From the NCBI GenBank assembly GCA_020048405.1, contig JAIFMP010000052.1, forward strand, positions 1-44,308: a DNA stretch of 44,308 bases, written 5' to 3'. Positions within the stretch are counted from its first letter, which is position 1. Every line of letters starts with the position of its first letter. Shown here one piece after another: positions 1 to 9,165 of this stretch. Under the pieces are notes generated by a model that saw only the letters and a list, made by a program, of their open reading frames with translations, was not told the DNA's origin and searched no databases. The DNA is from Hydrogenophaga sp. (GTDB taxonomy: Bacteria; Pseudomonadota; Gammaproteobacteria; Burkholderiales; Burkholderiaceae_C). The position numbers and the translations under genes are program-made.

Positions 1-595
1 ATTCTGGTGGAAACCAAGCGGTAGGCCACCCTGACAGTCGGGCCAAGCGAGGCCAATCAAAGCCGGCCCCTGGGTCTTGTTTGCGCCCCGGTGCAATGTG
101 CTCGTGCCCTGCCACATGGGCAATCGGGCACACCTTTGCGATGTGTTGACACAGGGCAGCCAGCGATGCGTATTGGGTCGACTCAAAACCGCTTCCCTCC
201 AGGCCTTCCAGTTCGATGCCCACTGAGTCGTCATTGCAGTTGCTTCTGCCCCGCCAGCACGAAGCCCCTGCGTGCCAGGCGCGGTCGAACACGCTCACAT
301 ACTGGGTAATGGTGCCTTGCCGGTCGATCACAAAGTGAGCCGACACCTCCAGGCCGCGCAGGGTCTGGAAGTAAGGGTGCGCATCCCAATCCAGCGTGTT
401 GGTGAACAGCCGGTCCACGTCACCCGTGCCGAATTGGCCCGGCGGCAAGCTGATGGAGTGCACGACCACCAAGTCAACTACCGCAGCGACCGGACGCGGG
501 CCGAAGTTGGGCGAGGGATGTTGACGCACACCCTTTAGCCAGCCTTGCTGCCACAGGCAATTGGCGGCTTCAGTCGTTTGGTGCGCTGTTGTCAT
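1..595 (-). CDS. ampD: 1,6-anhydro-N-acetylmuramyl-L-alanine amidase AmpD (3' end outside window)
   Basis: Cytoplasmic zinc amidase that removes the stem peptide from 1,6-anhydroMurNAc during cell-wall recycling. At least 198 residues are visible, and the gene runs off the left edge close to its expected end (family length about 180-200). Visible are the N-terminal SPNFGPRP segment, the first zinc-ligand histidine in VVVHSISLP, the substrate-loop region around RAWHAGAS, SVGIELEG, and the C-terminal GHEHIAPGRKQDPGP, which holds the second histidine, the catalytic lysine and the aspartate ligand. The ATG at 595-593 overlaps the last 26 bases of pilR, so the two are probably translated from one message. 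In other bacteria AmpD loss induces AmpC beta-lactamase; no ampC or ampR is visible here. Confidence 0.93.
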   Translation of the reverse strand, partial: MTTAHQTTEAANCLWQQGWLKGVRQHPSPNFGPRPVAAVVDLVVVHSISLPPGQFGTGDVDRLFTNTLDWDAHPYFQTLRGLEVSAHFVIDRQGTITQYVSVFDRAWHAGASCWRGRSNCNDDSVGIELEGLEGSGFESTQYASLAALCQHIAKVCPIAHVAGHEHIAPGRKQDPGAGFDWPRLARLSGWPTAWFPPE

Positions 596-2150
596 GTCCA
601 GATTCAGGGGCTCCGATGTTGTCAAAGTCATCTTCTGCCTCGGTGGCAAGGTTGGGCGAACCCACTTCAATTCCCAAGCGGGCAATGCGATATCGCATTT
701 GCCGCAGGTTCAAACCCAGGAGAGCCGCCGCCGCCGTGCGATTGCCACGGGTCTCCTGCAATGCACGTACAAGGATCTCGCGTTCGTGGGCATCAAGGTG
801 AAGTTGCAGGTCGGCGGGCAGGGCCGCAGGCGTTTTTGGGTCAACAGATGTTGGTGGTATGGGGGGGGATGCGTCTTGCGGTGACTCCTTTGATACGGTG
901 GCTGCCCCGTCGCCCGTCAGATCGTCCAGGGCGATTTCGTGCCCGTTGCACAGCGCCAGGGCACGGTGCAGCAGGTTTTCCAGCTCGCGCACGTTGCCTG
1001 CGAAGGGGTGTTGTTGCAGCCATTCGGTTGCACGTGCACTCATGCCCACAGGGGCTTGCCCGCTGTCGTGGCAAATGCGGTGCATCAGTGCGTCGACGAG
1101 TGCCGGCAGGTCGCTGCGGCGCTCGCGCAGCGCTGGCAGGTGGATTTCGATCACGTTGAGCCGGTAATAAAGGTCCTGGCGGAATTGCCCGTTTGCCACT
1201 GCCTGAACCAGGTCTTTGTGTGTGGCACACAGCAGCCGGACATCTACCTGTTCCTCCTGTACACCACCCAGCGGACGCACCCGCCGCTCCTGTATGACAC
1301 GAAGCAACTTGGCCTGCATGCCCAAGGGAAGGTCTCCAATTTCGTCCAGAAACAGCGTGCCACCGCGGGCGGCAGAAAAATAGCCTTCTCGATCAGTGGT
1401 GGCTCCGGTGTAAGCCCCTTTGCGGGCTCCAAAGAATTCAGCCTCTATGAGTGTGTCGGGAATGGCCCCGCAATTGACCGCCACAAATGGCCCGCCCGCC
1501 CGGTGGCTGGCATCGTGTATGGCCCGGGCCACCAGCTCTTTGCCTGTGCCTGACTCGCCCAATACCATCACAGGTGCCATGCTGCCAGCCACCCGCAGGA
1601 TGCGTTCTTTGACACCTGACATGACAGCAGACTGGCCCACCAGCCGACGAAGTGCGCTGCCTTCTGTCGCAGATGCGGTACGGCTTGTACTTCGCCTCCC
1701 TGTAGGCGCCGCCCCTGTGGCTGCCGCTGGGTCGAGGGGGGTATGCGGGGCAATCCAAGGGCGTCCGGTTCCCTCCAAAGCGGTGGCGACCACCGTGCGG
1801 AACTGCTTGAGGTCAACCGGTTTTGTCAGGTAATCGAACGCCCCGTGTTTCAGTGCCTCCACCGCACTTTCGGCTGATCCATAGGCAGTGATGACGATGG
1901 CCCGTTCCGGTCGGGCTTGTGCCGTCAGTTCCTTCAGCAAGCTCAGCCCCAGTCCATCGGGCAGGCGCATGTCCGTGATGACCAGATCAAAACACTCGTG
2001 TTGCAGGCATTCGCGGGCCTCGGCGAGCGTGCCTGCGGCTTGCACGCTGTGTCCCTCACGCAGCAGCGTGAGTTCGTACAGCGTACGCAGGTCTGGTTCG
2101 TCGTCCAGCACCAGAATATGTGCCCTAGGCGAAGGCGTGTCTTTGCTCAT
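570..2150 (-). CDS. pilR: Sigma-54-dependent response regulator PilR
   Basis: NtrC-family activator of 526 aa that, when phosphorylated by PilS, drives sigma-54 transcription of type IV pilin genes. The receiver domain covers residues 10-120, with the acidic pair at 16-17, Asp60 in VITDMRLPDG as phosphoacceptor and Lys110 in YLTKP. The AAA+ domain has Walker A GESGTGKE (about 198-205), GAYTGA (245-250, the Tyr variant of the sigma-54 contact loop) and Walker B GGTLFLDEIGD. A Fis-type HTH (NRTAAAALLGLNLRQMRYRI) ends the protein. The start at 2150 is preferred over an upstream in-frame ATG at 2270 because it begins just before the receiver domain and makes an ATGA overlap with the pilS stop. 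The pilS partner and the type IV pilus genes at the other end of the window support PilR over other NtrC-family members. Confidence 0.9.
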   Translation of the reverse strand: MSKDTPSPRAHILVLDDEPDLRTLYELTLLREGHSVQAAGTLAEARECLQHECFDLVITDMRLPDGLGLSLLKELTAQARPERAIVITAYGSAESAVEALKHGAFDYLTKPVDLKQFRTVVATALEGTGRPWIAPHTPLDPAAATGAAPTGRRSTSRTASATEGSALRRLVGQSAVMSGVKERILRVAGSMAPVMVLGESGTGKELVARAIHDASHRAGGPFVAVNCGAIPDTLIEAEFFGARKGAYTGATTDREGYFSAARGGTLFLDEIGDLPLGMQAKLLRVIQERRVRPLGGVQEEQVDVRLLCATHKDLVQAVANGQFRQDLYYRLNVIEIHLPALRERRSDLPALVDALMHRICHDSGQAPVGMSARATEWLQQHPFAGNVRELENLLHRALALCNGHEIALDDLTGDGAATVSKESPQDASPPIPPTSVDPKTPAALPADLQLHLDAHEREILVRALQETRGNRTAAAALLGLNLRQMRYRIARLGIEVGSPNLATEAEDDFDNIGAPESGHDNSAPND

Positions 2151-3829
2151 GGGGTGGAGTCTGCCAGCGCCAGCGGCATGCGCAGAAAAAAGTCGTTGCC
2201 GGTCAGTTCGCCGCGTTCGCTGCGTTGGTAGTTGAGTTGGGCACGGTAGCGTTCGCAGAGTTCGCGGCACAGGTACAGGCCCATGCCACTGGAGCGGCTT
2301 TCCGAAGAAAAGAATGGCTCAAACAGGTGGCGGCGCACACTTTGTTCCAGCGCGCTGCCATCGCTCCACACCGACAGGCGCAGCCAACCGGGGGCTTCGA
2401 TCTGGGTGCTCACCCGCACGGCTCCATTGGCGCTGCTCGCATAGCGGTTGGCGTTGTCGAGCAGGTTAACCAGCACCCGGCGCAGGTGCTCCGGGTCAAA
2501 CCGTGTGCTTGCGGCACCGCAGCCTCCTTGCCATTGCACCCGCAGGCTGCAGCCGTTTTGCTCACACCATTCATCCAGGATGGCACCCACCGAATCGTCC
2601 AGCCCGATCGGCGCGGTGTTGTCATGCGCCAGTTGGCCTGGCACCCGCGCCACGTTGAGCACGTCTTCGACCACTCGGTTGAGCCGCTGGGTGTGGGTGG
2701 CCACCATCTGGGCAAGCCGAAGTTGCTGAGGGTTGTGCAGGTCTTCCAGCAGCAGCGCGTTCGCCTGTGCGATTGCCGACAACGGATTGCGGATTTCATG
2801 CGCCACGGCCACGGACATCCGGCCCATGCCAGCCAGTTTTTCCGTGCGCACGCGAGCTTCAAGTTCGTGGAGGTCTTCCAGAAACAACACACACAGGGTG
2901 GGGGCTTGCGGAGATTCGTTGGGTGTCAGGCGGCTGCGCACACGCAAACGCCTGCGCAGCTCGCGGGTAGGCTCCAGTTGCACCTCACTTTGCTGTGGCA
3001 TCCGCTGCGAGAAAGTCGCCTGCACAAGATCGGACAAGGGTTGCGTGTGTGGGCTGGACGCCAGAGAAAAACTCGCAGGTGCATCGCCATTCACGCCGCC
3101 AAGCATGTGCCTGGCTGCCGGGTTGGCGGTGATCACCAGCCCAATGTGGTTGATGACCAGCACGCCGTCGCCCATGGATTCGATCACCAGTTCGTTCACC
3201 AGAGCCTGGGTGCGCGCCGCGAGTTGGCTGCTGTGTGCCAGGGCTTCTTCGCGTGCCAGGCGCACAGACAATTGGTGTGCCAGCAGCGCCACCAGGAAGA
3301 AGGCGGTTCCGGTGATGGCGGTCTGGACAAACCGGGGGGCTGTATCGTCCGTCACCATCCAGGCCGCCCAGCCGACATCTGCCAGCAAAAGCAGGGTAAT
3401 GCCCGCTGCAGTGGCCAGCGCGCGGCGCTGTGGTCCGAGCACCGCTGCCATCAGCACCGGCAGGGCGAACAGCAACGTGTAGTTCAGTCCGCCAATTTGC
3501 AGCGCCTGCAAGGTTGCAAAAAGACCGATGTCTACGCCGACCGTTGCGAGCCAGGGCCAACGGTGGGTACGCTGAACGTTTTCAGGTGCCACAGCCACAT
3601 GTGAGACAACGGTTGCGCCCACGTGTGCGCCACACAGCAGCACACTGAGCCAGCTCCCCGTGTTGCCCAGCAAGAGGACGAACACTTGCAACGCGAGCAA
3701 TACGAATGCCACAGCCAGCCTGGCACGCATGAACACTGCCCACAGCCGGTCAACCGAGTCGCCCGCTGGTGTGCTCCCTCCGGTCGGGGGTGTCAAGGCA
3801 TCAATCTTCGCGGGCGCGGCGGTGTCCAT
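2147..3829 (-). CDS. pilS: Sensor histidine kinase PilS
   Basis: Membrane sensor kinase of 560 aa, partner of PilR. The N-terminal 200 residues contain about six hydrophobic segments (for example LAVAFVLLALQVFVLLLG and the region around residues 150-180), as in PilS. A PAS-like region follows (VLVINHIGLVITANPAARHM). The H-box is VAVAHEIRNPLSAI with phosphoacceptor His344, and the HATPase domain has the N-box VLVNLLDNANRYA and a G-box ending in GMGLYLCREL. Its stop overlaps the pilR start by ATGA, and its start lies inside the 3' end of the small PP0621-type gene (28-29 bases shared), so the set looks cotranscribed. In Pseudomonas, PilS senses pilin in the membrane; that role is assumed by homology. 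Confidence 0.88.
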   Translation of the reverse strand: MDTAAPAKIDALTPPTGGSTPAGDSVDRLWAVFMRARLAVAFVLLALQVFVLLLGNTGSWLSVLLCGAHVGATVVSHVAVAPENVQRTHRWPWLATVGVDIGLFATLQALQIGGLNYTLLFALPVLMAAVLGPQRRALATAAGITLLLLADVGWAAWMVTDDTAPRFVQTAITGTAFFLVALLAHQLSVRLAREEALAHSSQLAARTQALVNELVIESMGDGVLVINHIGLVITANPAARHMLGGVNGDAPASFSLASSPHTQPLSDLVQATFSQRMPQQSEVQLEPTRELRRRLRVRSRLTPNESPQAPTLCVLFLEDLHELEARVRTEKLAGMGRMSVAVAHEIRNPLSAIAQANALLLEDLHNPQQLRLAQMVATHTQRLNRVVEDVLNVARVPGQLAHDNTAPIGLDDSVGAILDEWCEQNGCSLRVQWQGGCGAASTRFDPEHLRRVLVNLLDNANRYASSANGAVRVSTQIEAPGWLRLSVWSDGSALEQSVRRHLFEPFFSSESRSSGMGLYLCRELCERYRAQLNYQRSERGELTGNDFFLRMPLALADSTP

Positions 3830-4058
3830 GGGTGCAGTAGCTGCCTTCGCGTCCCGTCACTGCATCGGCCTCGGGCAAGTGCAGCCCGCAGTGGGCACAG
3901 GCAATCATTTGGGCAGGGGGGGGGGGCACCTGGCGTGCCGGGGGAGTTCTTGCGGCCCGGCGTTGGTCGGCAGCGCGTTCGCGGGCAGCGGTTTCACGGT
4001 TGTGCCGCCACAACCAGATTCCAAACAGCACCACACCCAAAACCAGCAAGTACTTCAT
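3801..4058 (-). CDS. PP0621-type small membrane-anchored zinc-ribbon protein
   Basis: An 85-aa protein with one N-terminal transmembrane segment (MKYLLVLGVVLFGIWLW), a basic Arg/Ala-rich linker, a proline run and a C-terminal cysteine cluster (ACAHCGLHLPEADAV then YCTHGH) that looks like a zinc-binding knuckle. It matches the small uncharacterised PP0621 family that often lies beside pilS or ypjD in beta- and gammaproteobacteria. Function unknown. It sits 9 bases after the cytochrome c assembly gene and overlaps the start of pilS, consistent with one operon. Confidence 0.75.
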   Translation of the reverse strand: MKYLLVLGVVLFGIWLWRHNRETAARERAADQRRAARTPPARQVPPPPAQMIACAHCGLHLPEADAVTGREGSYCTHGHRRARED

Positions 4059-4067
4059 GAGCTGGGT

Positions 4068-4865
4068 TCAGTGCCGTTGCAACACGACTTCGAGGACAAA
4101 GCGAGACCCCACATAGGCCAGCATCAACAACCCAGAGCCGGCGTACAGCATCCGGCTGGCGGTGCGGCTGCGCCACCCCAGTCTCCAGCGGCCCAACAGC
4201 AAGACCGCAAATACCACCCACGACAGCACTGAAAAAATGGTTTTGTGGTCCCACACCCAGGCCTTGCCATACAGGGCTTCTGCAAACCACCAGCCCGCCA
4301 ACAGCGTGGCTGTGAGCAACACAAACCCCGCCAGCACAAAGCGGAAGGTGAGGCGCTCAATGGCCAGCAACGGGATACCGGCCTCGCTGGGCTGCGAAGC
4401 GCGGCGCATGTACTTTTCTACCCGCTGCATCCACCAGGCGTGCACCACGGCTGCGGCAATCAACCCGTAAGCCGCGATGCCCAGTGCCCAGTGCAGTGGA
4501 AGCCAGCTCGATTTGACCGCGTGGTAGGTCACCCCTGGAAACATCCAGGCCAACAGCACAGACACCAGTCCCAGCGCCAACAATGAACTGCGGGCGCGCA
4601 ATTGCGGGTACACATGGCTTTCGACTGCGTACACCAGCAGCACCAGCCATGCCGTGACAGACAGGGCGGGAGCAAAACCAAACATGGGGGGGCTGACCAG
4701 CAAGCTGCTGGCCAGGACCGCTGCGTGCAACAGCCAGGCCAGCGTCAGCCCGTTACGGGTGGCCTGGCCACCCAGGTGCCTCTGTGCCACGGCCACGCCC
4801 GCATAACCAAGCGCAGCCGCTACCGACAGCACGGTGGTCAACAGGGGGCTGGCAGCTAAAATCAT
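4068..4865 (-). CDS. ypjD: Cytochrome c assembly (CcsA/HemX-type) inner-membrane protein, YpjD-like
   Basis: Polytopic membrane protein of 265 aa with about eight hydrophobic helices and the CcsA/YpjD architecture, including HWALGIAAYGLIAAAVVHAW in the middle and SVLSWVVFAVLLLGRWRLGW near the end. E. coli YpjD (CorE) is a distant relative of cytochrome c assembly proteins with no firmly known biochemical role. I chose the ATG at 4865 (MILAASPLL) because homologues begin directly with a hydrophobic helix; in-frame ATGs at 4910 and 4898 would add a polar extension. It is divergent from ffh, a conserved neighbourhood in proteobacteria. Confidence 0.82.
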   Translation of the reverse strand: MILAASPLLTTVLSVAAALGYAGVAVAQRHLGGQATRNGLTLAWLLHAAVLASSLLVSPPMFGFAPALSVTAWLVLLVYAVESHVYPQLRARSSLLALGLVSVLLAWMFPGVTYHAVKSSWLPLHWALGIAAYGLIAAAVVHAWWMQRVEKYMRRASQPSEAGIPLLAIERLTFRFVLAGFVLLTATLLAGWWFAEALYGKAWVWDHKTIFSVLSWVVFAVLLLGRWRLGWRSRTASRMLYAGSGLLMLAYVGSRFVLEVVLQRH

Positions 4866-4921
4866 GGCCCACAGTTTAACGGTGCGTTGCGGTTCCATGC
4901 TGCCGCGCACACACCCGCACC

Positions 4922-6319
4922 ATGGCTTCAGCCCTCTCCGACAAACTTTCCCGGATCGTCAAAGAAATGCGGGGGCAAGCCCGCATCACCGAAAGCAATG
5001 TCACCGACATGCTGCGCGAGGTGCGCATGGCCTTGCTGGAAGCCGACGTGGCCCTGCCTGTGGTTCGCGATTTCATCGCCAAGGTCAAGGAAAAGGCCCT
5101 GGGCCAGGACGTGGTGGGTTCTCTCACTCCAGGCCAGGCGCTGGTGGCGGTGGTCAACCGCGAGCTGGTGGCCACCATGAGTGGTGGCGAAGGTGACCAG
5201 CGCGCCTTGCACGACATCAACTTGGCCGCCCAGCCACCCGCCGTGGTGTTGATGGCGGGTTTGCAAGGGGCCGGCAAAACCACCACCACCGCCAAGCTGG
5301 CCAAGCACCTGATTGAAAAGCGCAAGAAAAAAGTGCTGACCGTGTCGGGCGACGTGTACCGCCCAGCGGCCATCGAGCAGTTGAAGACCGTCACGGCGCA
5401 AGCGGGGGCCGACTGGTTCCCCAGTTCGCCTGACCAGAAGCCCGTGGACATTGCCCTGGCCGCGCTGGACCACGCGCGAAAGCACCACTTTGACGTGCTG
5501 CTGGTGGACACCGCCGGCCGCCTGGCCATTGACGAAGCGCTGATGGCCGAAATCAAGGCCTTGCACGCCGCGATCAAACCCGTGGAAACGCTGTTTGTGG
5601 TGGACGCCATGCAAGGCCAGGACGCGGTGAACACCGCCAAGGCGTTCAAGGAAGCACTGCCGCTCACTGGCATCGTGCTCACCAAAACCGATGGCGATTC
5701 ACGCGGTGGCGCGGCCCTGTCGGTTCGGCACATCACGGGGGTGCCCATCAAGTTTGCCGGTGTGAGCGAAAAAATCGACGGCTTGGAGGCTTTCGACGCC
5801 GAGCGCCACGCAGGCCGCATTTTGGGCATGGGCGACATCCTGGCGCTGGTGGAACAGGTCACCGCCAACGTGGACATGGCCGCCGCTCAGAAGCTGGCCG
5901 CCAAGGTCAAAAGCGGTGACGGTTTTGATTTGCAAGACTTCCTCGAGCAAATCCGCCAGATGAAAAACATGGGGGGACTGTCCAGCCTCATGGACAAACT
6001 GCCCAGCCAATTGGCGGGCAAAGCCACGGGCGCGGACATGGACCGTGCTGAAAAAGACATCAAGCGCAAGGAAGGCATCATCTGCAGCATGACGCCGCTG
6101 GAGCGCCGCAAACCCGACCTCATCAAGGCCACACGCAAACGCCGGATCGCTGCAGGTGCAGGGGTTCATGTGCAAGAGGTGAACCGCCTGCTCAAAGAGT
6201 TCGACCAGATGCAGGGCATGATGAAAAAAATGAAGGGCGGCGGCCTCATGAAAATGATGAAGCGCATGGGCGCCATGAAGGGCATGGGTGGCATGCCCAA
6301 ACTGCCCGGCATGGGTTGA
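4922..6319 (+). CDS. ffh: Signal recognition particle GTPase Ffh
   Basis: Protein component of SRP, which binds signal sequences on ribosomes and delivers them to FtsY. Length 465 aa, typical. N domain about 1-90; G domain with P-loop GLQGAGKTTTTAKL (113-126), VDTAGR and TKTDGDSRGG; M domain from about 300, methionine-rich and ending in repeated Met-Lys-Gly segments (MMKKMKGGGLMKMMKRMG) that hold the signal-sequence groove and 4.5S RNA contacts. The RNA-binding stretch reads MTPLERRKPD. The start codon is preceded by only a weak Shine-Dalgarno sequence. A hairpin follows the stop codon. Confidence 0.98.
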   Translation: MASALSDKLSRIVKEMRGQARITESNVTDMLREVRMALLEADVALPVVRDFIAKVKEKALGQDVVGSLTPGQALVAVVNRELVATMSGGEGDQRALHDINLAAQPPAVVLMAGLQGAGKTTTTAKLAKHLIEKRKKKVLTVSGDVYRPAAIEQLKTVTAQAGADWFPSSPDQKPVDIALAALDHARKHHFDVLLVDTAGRLAIDEALMAEIKALHAAIKPVETLFVVDAMQGQDAVNTAKAFKEALPLTGIVLTKTDGDSRGGAALSVRHITGVPIKFAGVSEKIDGLEAFDAERHAGRILGMGDILALVEQVTANVDMAAAQKLAAKVKSGDGFDLQDFLEQIRQMKNMGGLSSLMDKLPSQLAGKATGADMDRAEKDIKRKEGIICSMTPLERRKPDLIKATRKRRIAAGAGVHVQEVNRLLKEFDQMQGMMKKMKGGGLMKMMKRMGAMKGMGGMPKLPGMG

Positions 6320-6343
6320 AAACGCCCTTGCGCAAGTGCGTTT
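6320..6343 (+). terminator. Hairpin after ffh, possible weak terminator
   Basis: AAACGC (6320-6325) pairs with GCGTTT (6338-6343), and the interior CTTGCGCAAG is itself self-complementary, giving a long imperfect stem directly after the ffh stop. No T-run follows, so intrinsic termination is doubtful; it could instead stabilise the 3' end. Confidence 0.35.
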
Positions 6344-6392
6344 GACCGAAGTCAACGCCAACAGCCGTGGGGCATGACCATACTGCGCCCAC

Positions 6393-7046
6393 ATGATCAC
6401 CCTCCTTGAAACCGTTGTGGCCGCCGTCATGGTGTTGGCCGCCCTATGGCTGCGCCCCTGGCGCATGTTGGGTGGGGCGTTGCTGAGCCCCTTTCTGGCG
6501 GGGCTGGTGCTGTTGCCCTGGTTCTGGATGTTGCCCCAAATGTTGCCTCGCTCCCTGGTGGCCGGGGGCATTTCCGTGCAACTGTCCGGCGCTTGCCTGA
6601 TGACGCTGTTGTTGGGTTGGCCCCTGGCGGTGGTCCTGTTGTCCGGAGTGGCGGCTGTGGTCTGGCTGGTGGGGTCTCTCGAGCCGGAGGTCTGGCTCTC
6701 GCAGTGGGTTTGGATCGGGTTGGTGCCCGCGACGCTCACACTGGCCTTGGGTGCCGTGTTGCGCCGCTGGTTGCCTGCGCAGGTGTTTGTCTACATCCTG
6801 GGGCGAGGCTTTCTGGGCACGGCGCTGTGCATTTTTTTGGCGGGCGTGCTGTACGAACTGCTGTACCACCTGGTGGGCGGTGTCGGGGTGGAGCAGGCAC
6901 TGGTGGCCCGCTGGCTCATGGCCTGGGGCGATGCATTCCTGACCGGCATGCTGGTGGCCATTTTTGTGGCGTTCAAGCCCGAGTGGCTGGCGACCTGGTC
7001 TGATCAGCGCTACCTGGTGCCCCCGCCACCCCCGCCCGGCCCTTGA
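6393..7046 (+). CDS. Integral membrane protein, energy-coupling-factor permease (CbiM)-like
   Basis: A 217-aa, very hydrophobic protein with about six predicted membrane segments. The C-terminal signature WGDAFLTGMLVAIFVAFKPE followed by WLATWSDQRYL is shared by a proteobacterial family annotated as CbiM-like energy-coupling-factor permease. No ATPase or substrate-binding component lies nearby, so transport of cobalt or another substrate is not shown by the context. It ends in a poly-proline tail (PPPPPPGP) and its stop codon abuts the end of the convergent methyltransferase gene. Confidence 0.62.
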   Translation: MITLLETVVAAVMVLAALWLRPWRMLGGALLSPFLAGLVLLPWFWMLPQMLPRSLVAGGISVQLSGACLMTLLLGWPLAVVLLSGVAAVVWLVGSLEPEVWLSQWVWIGLVPATLTLALGAVLRRWLPAQVFVYILGRGFLGTALCIFLAGVLYELLYHLVGGVGVEQALVARWLMAWGDAFLTGMLVAIFVAFKPEWLATWSDQRYLVPPPPPPGP

Positions 7047-7766
7047 TCAGCCGCGTTTTTGCAGCAGGCGTACGTGCATGGGGCGCGTGAAGCGGGCGCT
7101 TCCGTCGGGTGCTGCGTGCCGGGCGTAAGCCGTGCGCACAGCTTGCAGCACGGCATCGTCCACCCGGTGGTTAGCAAAGGTGGGATAGAGCATGCGTTGC
7201 TCGAAGTCCGCACAACTGGCATAGCGCGCAGGCATGTCGAAATGCTGTTCCTGCAACGCCTTCCACGGGCTGTCGTGGCGGTCGAGCGCTTCGCCCAACG
7301 CCAGTTGGGCAGCCATGCGAACCATGCCTTCGTCGTTGAACAGTTTCACGATGCTGTTGAGTGCACCGTCATACACCGGTTCTGACACGTAGAACCAGCC
7401 GCCGGGTTTGAGCACACGGGCCACTTCGTCCAGAGCCTGTCCCATGCCATGCAGGGGGATGTGGTGCAGGCTTTTGAGCATCAGGGCCAGATCGAACAGT
7501 CCATCGGGGTAGGGCACGGCCGTTGCGCTGGCTTGTCTGAAGGTCAGGCCGCCCATGGGACTGGCCAGGTTCTTGGCGTGCTGGCGTTCGTCCACTTCCA
7601 GCCCCACCACGCTGCGGGCCAGGCCGAGCTCCAGCATCTCGCGGACCAGCCGTGCGTTGCCGCAACCCAGTTCAATCACGGCCATGCCTGACCCGTGTTT
7701 GGCCATGTGTTGCAGTGGCAGGAGGGCTGCCAGTACATCCAGTTCGTTGGAGACCAGATCGCTCAC
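7047..7766 (-). CDS. Class I SAM-dependent methyltransferase
   Basis: A 239-aa methyltransferase with the nucleotide-binding glycine loop [12 protein letters not shown] (motif I), an acidic residue at the end of strand 2 (VVGLEVDE) and the later motif around [13 protein letters not shown], matching the Methyltransf_11/25 fold. Substrate unknown. It starts with GTG at 7766, overlapping the miaB stop by GTGA, so it is probably translated from the miaB message. Confidence 0.8.
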   Translation of the reverse strand: MSDLVSNELDVLAALLPLQHMAKHGSGMAVIELGCGNARLVREMLELGLARSVVGLEVDERQHAKNLASPMGGLTFRQASATAVPYPDGLFDLALMLKSLHHIPLHGMGQALDEVARVLKPGGWFYVSEPVYDGALNSIVKLFNDEGMVRMAAQLALGEALDRHDSPWKALQEQHFDMPARYASCADFEQRMLYPTFANHRVDDAVLQAVRTAYARHAAPDGSARFTRPMHVRLLQKRG

Positions 7767-9043
7767 GCTGCCACCTCGCTTTGTTTGACAGCCACCGCGC
7801 CACGCAGCGAGTGTGGCCGCGCTTCGGTGATGGTCACGTCAATCAACTGGCCCACCAGACGTGAGGCACGGGGCCCCGCAGGGAAGTTGACGATCCGGTT
7901 GCACTCTGTCCGGCCCATCAGCTCGTCGGCGTTTTTGCGTGAGGGGCCTTCCACCAGGATGCGCTGCACCGTGCCTTCCAGGCCCAAGCTGATGCGCGAC
8001 ACGTTGGCTTCGATGGTGGCCTGCAGGTGTTGCAGACGCTTCAGCTTGACGGCATGGGGTGTGTCGTCAGCGAGGTTGGCGGCCGGGGTGCCAGGCCGCG
8101 GGCTGAAGATGAAACTGAAGCTGGCGTCAAAGCCCACGTCGTCAATGAGTTTCATCATCCTGGCAAAGTCGTCTTCGGTTTCACCGGGAAAGCCGACGAT
8201 GAAGTCGGAGCTTAGCGACAGGTTGGGCCGCACCGCCCGCAGTTTGCGGATGGTGCTTTTGTATTCCAGCGCGGTGTAGCCACGCTTCATGGCCATCAGG
8301 ATTTTGTCGCTGCCATGCTGTACTGGTAGGTGCAGGTGGCTGACGAGTTTGGGGATCTTGCCGTAGGCGTCGATCAGGCGCTGGGTGAACTCGTTGGGGT
8401 GGCTGGTGGTGTAGCGGATGCGCTCGATGCCGGGGATGTCGGCCACGTATTCCAGCAGCAGGGCGAAGTCGGCAATCTCATCCGTGTCACCCATGGTGCC
8501 CCGGTAGGCGTTCACGTTCTGGCCCAGCAGGTTGACCTCTTTCACCCCCTGTTCTGCCAGGCCTGCCACCTCCACCAGCACGTCTTCAAACGGGCGGCTG
8601 ACTTCCTCGCCCCGCGTGTAGGGCACCACGCAGTAGCTGCAGTATTTGGAGCAACCTTCCATGATGGACACGAAGGCCGACGCGCCGTCGACCCTTGCCG
8701 GGGGCAGGTGGTCGAATTTTTCAATTTCAGGAAAGCTGATGTCCACTTGCGGGCGAGACAGGCGCTCGCGCGCCTTCAGCATCTCGGGCAGGCGGTGCAG
8801 GGTCTGCGGGCCAAACACCACGTCCACATAGGGTGCCCGTTCGATGATGGCGGCACCTTCCTGGCTGGCCACGCAGCCACCCACGCCGATCAGCACGCCC
8901 TTTTTCTTCAGGTGCTTCACCCGGCCCAGGTCGGAAAACACCTTTTCCTGCGCTTTTTCGCGCACCGAGCAGGTGTTGAACAAAATCAGGTCGGCCTCTT
9001 CCACGTCCTGCGTGGGTTCATAGCCCTGGGCCGCGCCCAGCAC
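7763..9043 (-). CDS. miaB: tRNA-2-methylthio-N6-dimethylallyladenosine synthase MiaB, N-terminus lost by frameshift
   Basis: Radical-SAM methylthiotransferase that adds the ms2 group to i6A37 of tRNAs. The open frame encodes 426 aa from a GTG that would normally be an internal valine ([10 protein letters not shown]). It keeps two of the three N-terminal cluster cysteines (Cys25 in FNTCSVREK, Cys57 in GVGGCVAS), the radical-SAM triad Cys131/135/138 in [10 protein letters not shown] and a C-terminal TRAM domain ([20 protein letters not shown]). The real start [16 protein letters not shown] lies just upstream but in another frame, so the first cluster cysteine is not in the continuous product. 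Either a pseudogene in the making or an assembly error; see the companion entry. Confidence 0.85.
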   Translation of the reverse strand: MLGAAQGYEPTQDVEEADLILFNTCSVREKAQEKVFSDLGRVKHLKKKGVLIGVGGCVASQEGAAIIERAPYVDVVFGPQTLHRLPEMLKARERLSRPQVDISFPEIEKFDHLPPARVDGASAFVSIMEGCSKYCSYCVVPYTRGEEVSRPFEDVLVEVAGLAEQGVKEVNLLGQNVNAYRGTMGDTDEIADFALLLEYVADIPGIERIRYTTSHPNEFTQRLIDAYGKIPKLVSHLHLPVQHGSDKILMAMKRGYTALEYKSTIRKLRAVRPNLSLSSDFIVGFPGETEDDFARMMKLIDDVGFDASFSFIFSPRPGTPAANLADDTPHAVKLKRLQHLQATIEANVSRISLGLEGTVQRILVEGPSRKNADELMGRTECNRIVNFPAGPRASRLVGQLIDVTITEARPHSLRGAVAVKQSEVAA

Positions 9044-9093
9044 GTCTCGTTCATCTGGCAGCCGAAGGTTTTGATGAAGACTTTTTTGCTCAT
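9044..9093 (-). pseudogene. miaB: Out-of-frame native N-terminus of miaB
   Basis: From the ATG at 9093 the sequence reads [16 protein letters not shown], the conserved MiaB start. The next bases run straight into the GACGTGCTG codons of the downstream frame. Homologues have about seven to eight residues (tyrosine-aspartate-serine-x-lysine-methionine-alanine) between NE and the DVL that follows, so roughly 22 nt are missing and the frame shifts. No alternative upstream ATG exists in the downstream frame before a TGA at 9109-9107. Confidence 0.8.
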
Positions 9094-9107
9094 GGCTGTG
9101 TCGTTTT

Positions 9108-9165
9108 CAATAGCTGAAACATCAATACTGGCAAGCGCTGAGTGCTGTTTTATTTATTTTCAGCC
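9108..9165. repeat. TAGCTG-type intergenic repeat, degenerate copy
   Basis: Contains AATAGCTGAAAC followed by GCAAGCGCTGAGTGCTG and an AT-rich tail. It resembles the short TAGCTG...AGCGCT repeats recalled from Comamonadaceae intergenic regions and shares its opening with the copies at 28003 and 31615. Divergence between copies is large, so the grouping is tentative. Confidence 0.4.

Noticed and set aside
2225-3604. Long plus-strand frame (459 codons) opposite pilS
   Set aside because: It is antisense to the well-supported pilS, is His/Gln-rich and has no recognisable motif; typical of high-GC DNA.
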